Source: an uncultured Christensenella sp. (GTDB lineage Bacteria; Bacillota; Clostridia; Christensenellales; Borkfalkiaceae). Taken from it: a stretch of DNA of 8,699 nt. The notes under the pieces are model-generated. The model made no database searches. It was not told where the DNA came from and saw only the letters and a list, made by a program, of their open reading frames with translations. The position numbers and the translations under genes are program-made. Positions 6,208 through 8,699 of this stretch are shown in pieces; positions within the stretch are counted from its first letter, which is position 1; every line of letters starts with the position of its first letter. Location of the stretch: positions 1 through 8,699 of the forward strand of contig CAJTNY010000040.1 of NCBI GenBank assembly GCA_910577875.1. Direction: 5' to 3'.

Positions 6208-6347
6208 GTAAAACAATTCGTTTGCCAAAGACGGCGGGCGTCGCAAGACTTAATTTCCCGCTCAGGTGACAGGATAAAGATTTTTAAAGCCATGTGCTTT
6301 ACGAGTTTCCTTGCGCCTGTTTGGCGCAAGGAAATTTTAATAGGAGG
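6208..6347 (+). promoter_or_regulatory. L10-type ribosomal protein leader
   Basis: The untranslated leader of rplJ contains TTGCCAAAGACGGCGGGCG (6222-6240) and CCCGCTCAGGTGACAGGAT (6257-6275). GCGGG (6234-6238) pairs with CCCGC (6257-6261). This is the pattern of the L10 leader of Firmicutes, where the L10(L12)4 complex binds the RNA and lowers its own synthesis. A small AAAGC/GCTTT hairpin (6286-6290, 6296-6300) and then the terminator hairpin follow. The ribosome binding site AGGAGG at 6342-6347 lies after the terminator. Confidence 0.75.
6306..6338 (+). terminator. Attenuator hairpin in the rplJ leader
   Basis: TTTCCTTGCGCC (6306-6317) pairs perfectly over 12 bp with GGCGCAAGGAAA (6323-6334) around the loop TGTTT, followed by TTTT. 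This is an intrinsic terminator placed between the L10 leader motif and the rplJ ribosome binding site, so it must be conditional. When L10-L12 is in excess and bound to the upstream leader, termination should be favoured; otherwise transcription should continue. The regulatory direction is inferred from the known L10 leader. Confidence 0.8.
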
Positions 6348-6355
6348 TAAAAAAT

Positions 6356-6877
6356 TTGTCGGCTAATTTTGAAGCTAAAAAAGTAGTTGTAGAAGAAATT
6401 ACAAATAAAATCAAAGCGTCCAAATCGGTTGTGCTCGTAGATTACAAAAATCTCACGGTTGCAGAAGTTTCCGAACTCCGTAACAAATGCAGACAAGCAA
6501 AGTGCGAATACAAAGTTTATAAGAATACGCTTGTCAGAAAAGCTTTCAATGATTTAGGGCATAACGATTTCGATGCGGACTTAAACGGCCCTACGGCTGT
6601 CGCTTTCGGCTTGGATGAAACTTCTGCGGCTAAATTAATGGTTGAAGCGGCTAAAACCTACGACGGAAAAATAGTCGTAAAAAGCGCGTTCGTAGATAAC
6701 GCTTATGTTGACAAGAACGGCGCGAAAGCACTTGCTTCTATGCCCTCGAGAGAAGAGCTGGTTGCAAAAATGCTCGGTTCTATGCAGGCTCCCGTTGCGA
6801 ACTTCGCTGGCGTGCTCAACAATCTTTTGTCGGGTATCGTTCGCGTGTTAAACGGAATCGCGCAAAAGCAGTCTTAA
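6356..6877 (+). CDS. rplJ: Ribosomal protein L10 (uL10)
   Basis: The 173-residue protein is the base of the ribosomal stalk: its N-terminal domain binds 23S rRNA beside L11 and its C-terminal helix carries L7/L12 dimers. The sequence shows VVLVDYKNLTVAEVSELRNKCR (25-46), YKVYKNTLVRKAF (52-64), LNGPTAVAFG and the C-terminal helix VANFAGVLNNLLSGIVRVLNGIA (about 147-169) that binds L12. The start is the rare codon TTG at 6356, chosen because AGGAGG lies 8 bases upstream, no in-frame ATG occurs nearby, and SANFEAKK is a normal L10 beginning. A TTG start may limit output relative to rplL, which is needed in several copies per L10. Confidence 0.95.
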   Translation: MSANFEAKKVVVEEITNKIKASKSVVLVDYKNLTVAEVSELRNKCRQAKCEYKVYKNTLVRKAFNDLGHNDFDADLNGPTAVAFGLDETSAAKLMVEAAKTYDGKIVVKSAFVDNAYVDKNGAKALASMPSREELVAKMLGSMQAPVANFAGVLNNLLSGIVRVLNGIAQKQS

Positions 6878-6978
6878 TTTTCTGCTTGCGCGGGTTAGAC
6901 AAAAATCAAATGGCGGGCGTTGCCTTGAACAAAAAGCGCGAAAAATAAAAATATAAATTAATTCAGGAGAATAAAAAA

Positions 6979-7356
6979 ATGGCAGATGTAGCTAAATTTA
7001 TCGAAGAAATCAAATCTATGACAGTATTAGAGCTTAACGAACTCGTAAAGGCTCTTGAAGAAGAATTCGGCGTTTCCGCGGCGGCTCCCGTAGCTGTAGC
7101 GGCGGCTCCCGCAGCAGGCGGAGCTCCCGCAGCGGCAGCAGAAGAGAAGACCGAATTCAACGTAGTTCTTAAAGATTGCGGCGCTAAGAAAATCGACGTT
7201 ATCAAAGTTGTACGCGCATTCACCGGACTCGGACTCGTTGAGGCTAAGGCGGCTGTTGAAAAGGGCGGAGTTCTTAAAGAGAACGTTGCAAAAGAAGAAG
7301 CCGACAAAATCGTTGCGGACCTCAAAGCAGCAGGCGCAACCGCGGTTTTGGAATAA
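6979..7356 (+). CDS. rplL: Ribosomal protein L7/L12 (bL12)
   Basis: The 125-residue acidic protein forms the flexible stalk dimers that recruit and activate the translation GTPases. The N-terminal dimerisation domain (ADVAKFIEEIKSMTVLELNELVKALEEEFGV, about 2-32) is followed by an Ala/Pro/Gly hinge (about 33-55, AAAPAAGGAPAAAA) and the C-terminal factor-binding domain (TEFNVVLKDCGAKKIDVIK, then VEAKAAVEKGG). ATG 6979 follows AGGAG (6965-6969) by 9 bases. A 101-base gap after rplJ contains GGCGGGCGTTGC (6912-6923), which matches the L10 leader core at 11 of 12 positions. The gene ends the ribosomal block and is closed by a strong terminator. Confidence 0.97.
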   Translation: MADVAKFIEEIKSMTVLELNELVKALEEEFGVSAAAPVAVAAAPAAGGAPAAAAEEKTEFNVVLKDCGAKKIDVIKVVRAFTGLGLVEAKAAVEKGGVLKENVAKEEADKIVADLKAAGATAVLE

Positions 7357-7367
7357 TTTAAAATTTC

Positions 7368-7402
7368 AAAAAACCGTATCCGTAAAGGATACGGTTTTTT
7401 TT
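7368..7402 (+). terminator. Strong terminator after rplL
   Basis: A perfect 14-bp stem (7368-7381 with 7387-7400, core CCGTATCC/GGATACGG) with loop GTAAA is followed by T residues. It lies 11 bases after the rplL stop codon. Any rpoB gene beyond the mobile elements would therefore need its own promoter or read-through. Confidence 0.92.
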
Positions 7403-7403
7403 G

Positions 7404-7410
7404 TATAACG
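7404..7410 (+). repeat. Left copy of 7-bp direct repeat flanking the IS30 element
   Basis: TATAACG occurs here and again at 8491-8497, exactly next to the outer ends of the inverted repeats. This looks like a target-site duplication. IS30 itself makes only 2-3 bp, but some family members make longer ones. Confidence 0.5.
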
Positions 7411-7435
7411 GTGTATTATACTATCAAGTGCAACA
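7411..7435 (+). repeat. IS30 left inverted repeat (IRL)
   Basis: It starts GTGTATTATACT and ends GTGCAACA. It matches the reverse complement of 8466-8490 at 17 of 25 positions, best in the inner block GnGCAACA. It contains TATACT (7417-7422), which could act as a -10 box when joined to the right end. Confidence 0.65.
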
Positions 7436-7467
7436 GGTGATAAAAAAAGAGTTCGTATAAATCAATG

Positions 7468-7476
7468 TGTTATAAT
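7468..7476 (+). promoter_or_regulatory. Transposase promoter (extended -10)
   Basis: TGTTATAAT (7468-7476) is a perfect extended -10. No good -35 lies 17 bases upstream (AGAGTT), so the promoter should be modest, as is usual for transposases. The start codon is 36 bases downstream. Confidence 0.55.
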
Positions 7477-7511
7477 AGTTTTAGCACAAACAAAAAACAC
7501 AGGAGAAATAT

Positions 7512-8477
7512 ATGAACTACACCCATCTTAGCATAGAAGAGCGCGCTTGTCTACGAAAATATTACGTTGAAGGAAAAAGTTTTAGAGAAATAGCACGGTT
7601 GCTTGGCAGGAACGTAAGCACAATCTCACGGGAAATAAACCGCAATTATACTCATCGTTACGCAATAAATACGTATTACCCCCATACGGCACAAAAGAAA
7701 TATCTACTACGCCGCTCATTCTGTCACAGGGGAATGTTTTGGAATGAAGAAGTAATTGCATACATAAATGAAAAGTTACAGTTAACCTGGTCGCCGGAGC
7801 AAATAGCAAGTACGCCTTGTGCATTAAAGCTACCGTCGTTTAAGACGATATATCGCTGGATTTATGAAAAATACTTGGTTAAAGGTAACGTAAATGTATT
7901 GCGCAGAAAAGGTAAAACGCGCAAGAGATTAGGTAACGGCGGAAGATTTACCACAGGCAAAAGTATACGAAAGCGAGATAAAAGCGTATATAACCGAAAA
8001 GAATTCGGGCATTGGGAAGCAGATACGGTAGTTTCCGGACGAGGTAAAACTAAGGCGTGTTTTGCAACGATTGCAGAAAGAAAGACAAGATATTACATAG
8101 CTATTAAGATACCGAACAGAAACAGTGAAACAATGGCTAACGCAATTATTAAAGCATTAAGCAAACTACCCCAAAGCGCCGTTAAAACTATTACTTGCGA
8201 CAGGGGCAGCGAGTTTGCCGATTGGCGCAGAATTGAAAAAGAGCTTAATTGCGATATGTATTTTGCAGACCCATATTGTGCTTGGTAAAAGGGAACGAAT
8301 GAGAATCTAAACGGATTACTCCGTGAATTCTATCCCAAAGGCAGGAATTTATCCCGTGTTTCTGAAAATACACTAAAAAAGAATCTGGCGCTTATAAACG
8401 CCAGACCGAAAAAGGTTTTGAACTTTAAAAAACCCGTTGATTTATTTAACTTTTTCTTATCTATGTGTTGCTCTTAG
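7512..8477 (+). pseudogene. IS30-family transposase, nonsense mutation before catalytic Glu
   Basis: The full frame has 321 codons, a normal IS30 length, with TAA at codon 259 (8286-8288); the first part alone is 258 residues. The N-terminal helix-turn-helix is HLSIEERACLRKYYVEGKSF, then REIARLLGRNVSTISREINRN. The DDE catalytic core shows D171 in GHWEADTV, D230 in ITCDRGSEF, and E264 in KGTNENLNGLLREFYPKG, beyond the stop. The Trp before the stop and the Lys-Gly after it fit a family SWxxGTNEN block, so an original CAA glutamine most likely became TAA. The frame continues cleanly to TAG 8475-8477, which lies inside the right inverted repeat. TAA is a normal stop in the ribosomal genes here, so recoding is unlikely. 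ATG 7512 follows AGGAG (7501-7505) by 6 bases. Without the glutamate the product cannot transpose, but it could still bind DNA. Confidence 0.88.
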
Positions 8478-8490
8478 TTTGACAATTCAC
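8466..8490 (-). repeat. IS30 right inverted repeat (IRR)
   Basis: It is read on the minus strand as GTGAATTGTCAAACTAAG followed by AGCAACA. It overlaps the transposase stop codon. On the plus strand it carries an outward-facing TTGACA (8479-8484), a typical IS30 feature that can supply a -35 box to DNA outside the element. Confidence 0.65.
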
Positions 8491-8497
8491 TATAACG
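8491..8497 (+). repeat. Right copy of 7-bp direct repeat flanking the IS30 element
   Basis: TATAACG is identical to 7404-7410. It also lies directly before the IS200 left-end hairpin, so it may equally belong to the IS200 boundary. Confidence 0.5.
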
Positions 8498-8499
8498 AA

Positions 8500-8522
8500 A
8501 ACCACGCGATAGTCGCGTGGTT
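8500..8522 (+). repeat. IS200 left-end hairpin
   Basis: AACCACGCGA (8500-8509) and TCGCGTGGTT (8513-8522) pair perfectly over 10 bp around the 3-base loop TAG. In this family the transposase recognises such subterminal hairpins on single-stranded DNA. It might also act as a transcription block against reading into tnpA from outside, though no T tract follows. Confidence 0.75.
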
Positions 8523-8556
8523 CAAAAGAGGTTAACCGATAAACAAGACAAAAAAA

Positions 8557-8617
8557 CTCCGTTTGATTTAAAATAAAACCGCGACCTGCCAGTTGCAGAA
8601 AGAAAAATCAAACGGAG
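8557..8617 (+). promoter_or_regulatory. Stem that hides the tnpA ribosome binding site
   Basis: CTCCGTTTGATTT (8557-8569) pairs perfectly over 13 bp with AAATCAAACGGAG (8605-8617). The right arm includes most of the Shine-Dalgarno GGAGG (8614-8618). The 35-base loop holds a small CTGC/GCAG hairpin (8586-8589, 8595-8598). In IS200 a comparable 5' stem is known to sequester the ribosome binding site and keep transposase very low. The same role is inferred here. Confidence 0.75.
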
Positions 8618-8627
8618 GATAATTATA

Positions 8628-8699
8628 ATGCCAGAGCAAAATAACATCACAAATAGTTTAGCACATACGAAATGGAATTGCAAGTATCACATAGTGTTC
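8628..8699 (+). CDS. tnpA: IS200-type Y1 transposase TnpA, 5' part
   Basis: Only the first 24 codons are in the window. The residues SLAHTKWNCKYHIVF (10-24) match the well-conserved start of IS200/IS605 TnpA, a Y1 HUH-type single-strand DNA transposase. The HUH motif and the catalytic tyrosine would lie beyond the window. ATG 8628 follows GGAGG (8614-8618) by 9 bases, which is the binding site masked by the upstream stem. Whether the gene is complete cannot be judged. Confidence 0.85.
   Translation, partial: MPEQNNITNSLAHTKWNCKYHIVF

Larger units (their letters stand above)
7411..8490 (+). mobile_element. IS30-family insertion sequence with interrupted transposase
   Basis: The element is 1080 bp long. 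Its ends are imperfect 25-bp inverted repeats (7411-7435 and 8466-8490, 17 of 25 identical). The outer GTG, the GnATT and the inner GCAACA are shared between the two. TATAACG directly abuts both ends. It holds one gene, the IS30-type DDE transposase, which is broken by a nonsense codon. It is inserted immediately after the T tract of the rplL terminator, a place that spares the essential genes. Confidence 0.8.
8498..8699 (+). mobile_element. IS200/IS605-type element, left part
   Basis: The element begins near the end of the IS30 sequence and runs off the window. It has the three marks of an IS200 left end: a subterminal hairpin (8500-8522), a second long inverted repeat over the ribosome binding site (8557-8617), and the start of a Y1 transposase gene (8628). 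The exact left boundary cannot be set without the right end or an empty site. Such elements move as single-stranded DNA and make no target duplication. Confidence 0.75.

Noticed and set aside
8286..8288. TAA read as glutamine (altered genetic code)
   Set aside because: rpmG, secE, nusG, rplK, rplA, rplJ and rplL all end with TAA at normal lengths, so TAA is an ordinary stop here.
7476..8664. Near-repeat TAGTTTTAGCACA (7476-7488) and TAGTTTAGCACA (8653-8664)
   Set aside because: One lies in the IS30 leader and the other inside tnpA coding sequence; they differ by an indel and have no shared context, so chance is likely.
1..8699. CRISPR array, tRNA or rRNA gene
   Set aside because: No regularly spaced repeats and no tRNA- or rRNA-like segments were seen on either strand.

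Overview
The window looks like a chromosomal segment of a Gram-positive, low-to-moderate G+C bacterium, most likely a Clostridia-type Firmicute. The evidence is the gene order rpmG-secE-nusG-rplK-rplA-rplJ-rplL, strong AGGAGG-type ribosome binding sites, TTGACA/TATAAT-type promoters, a zinc-binding L33, and IS30 and IS200 elements of a Firmicutes type. No genus can be assigned from sequence alone.

Layout. Bases 1-1665 hold a hairpin terminator and a minus-strand phospholipase-D-type cardiolipin synthase, driven by a promoter so close to its start codon that the transcript may have almost no leader. Bases 1829-2907 hold an AT-rich gene for a secreted protein. It is split by a frameshift that a single missing G explains: restoring it joins the halves through a GDIVFE motif typical of YiiX-like (permuted NlpC/P60) proteins. 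An eight-helix membrane protein of unknown function (2904-3764) overlaps its end by ATGA and has no ribosome binding site of its own.

Bases 3802-7402 are the conserved transcription/translation block. One strong promoter (3802-3830) starts rpmG, secE and nusG. A 169-base leader with a GTGGGAGA motif precedes rplK-rplA and is a likely L1 autoregulation site. A second strong promoter (6173-6201), an L10-type leader and an attenuator hairpin precede rplJ-rplL, and a strong terminator closes the block. Thus L11/L1 and L10/L12 production can each be tuned by feedback, while SecE and NusG come from the upstream unit.

Bases 7404-8699 are mobile DNA where rpoB would usually follow. An IS30-family element (7411-8490) has 25-bp imperfect inverted repeats, an abutting 7-bp direct repeat, and a transposase interrupted by TAA just before its catalytic glutamate. 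Immediately beyond it lies the left end of an IS200-type element, with a terminal hairpin, a 13-bp stem that hides the ribosome binding site, and the first 24 codons of tnpA, which runs off the window.

I did not find a clear new multi-gene system. The least explained part is the secreted-protein/membrane-protein pair at 1829-3764. The most informative regulatory parts are the two ribosomal leaders and the IS200/IS30 junction.
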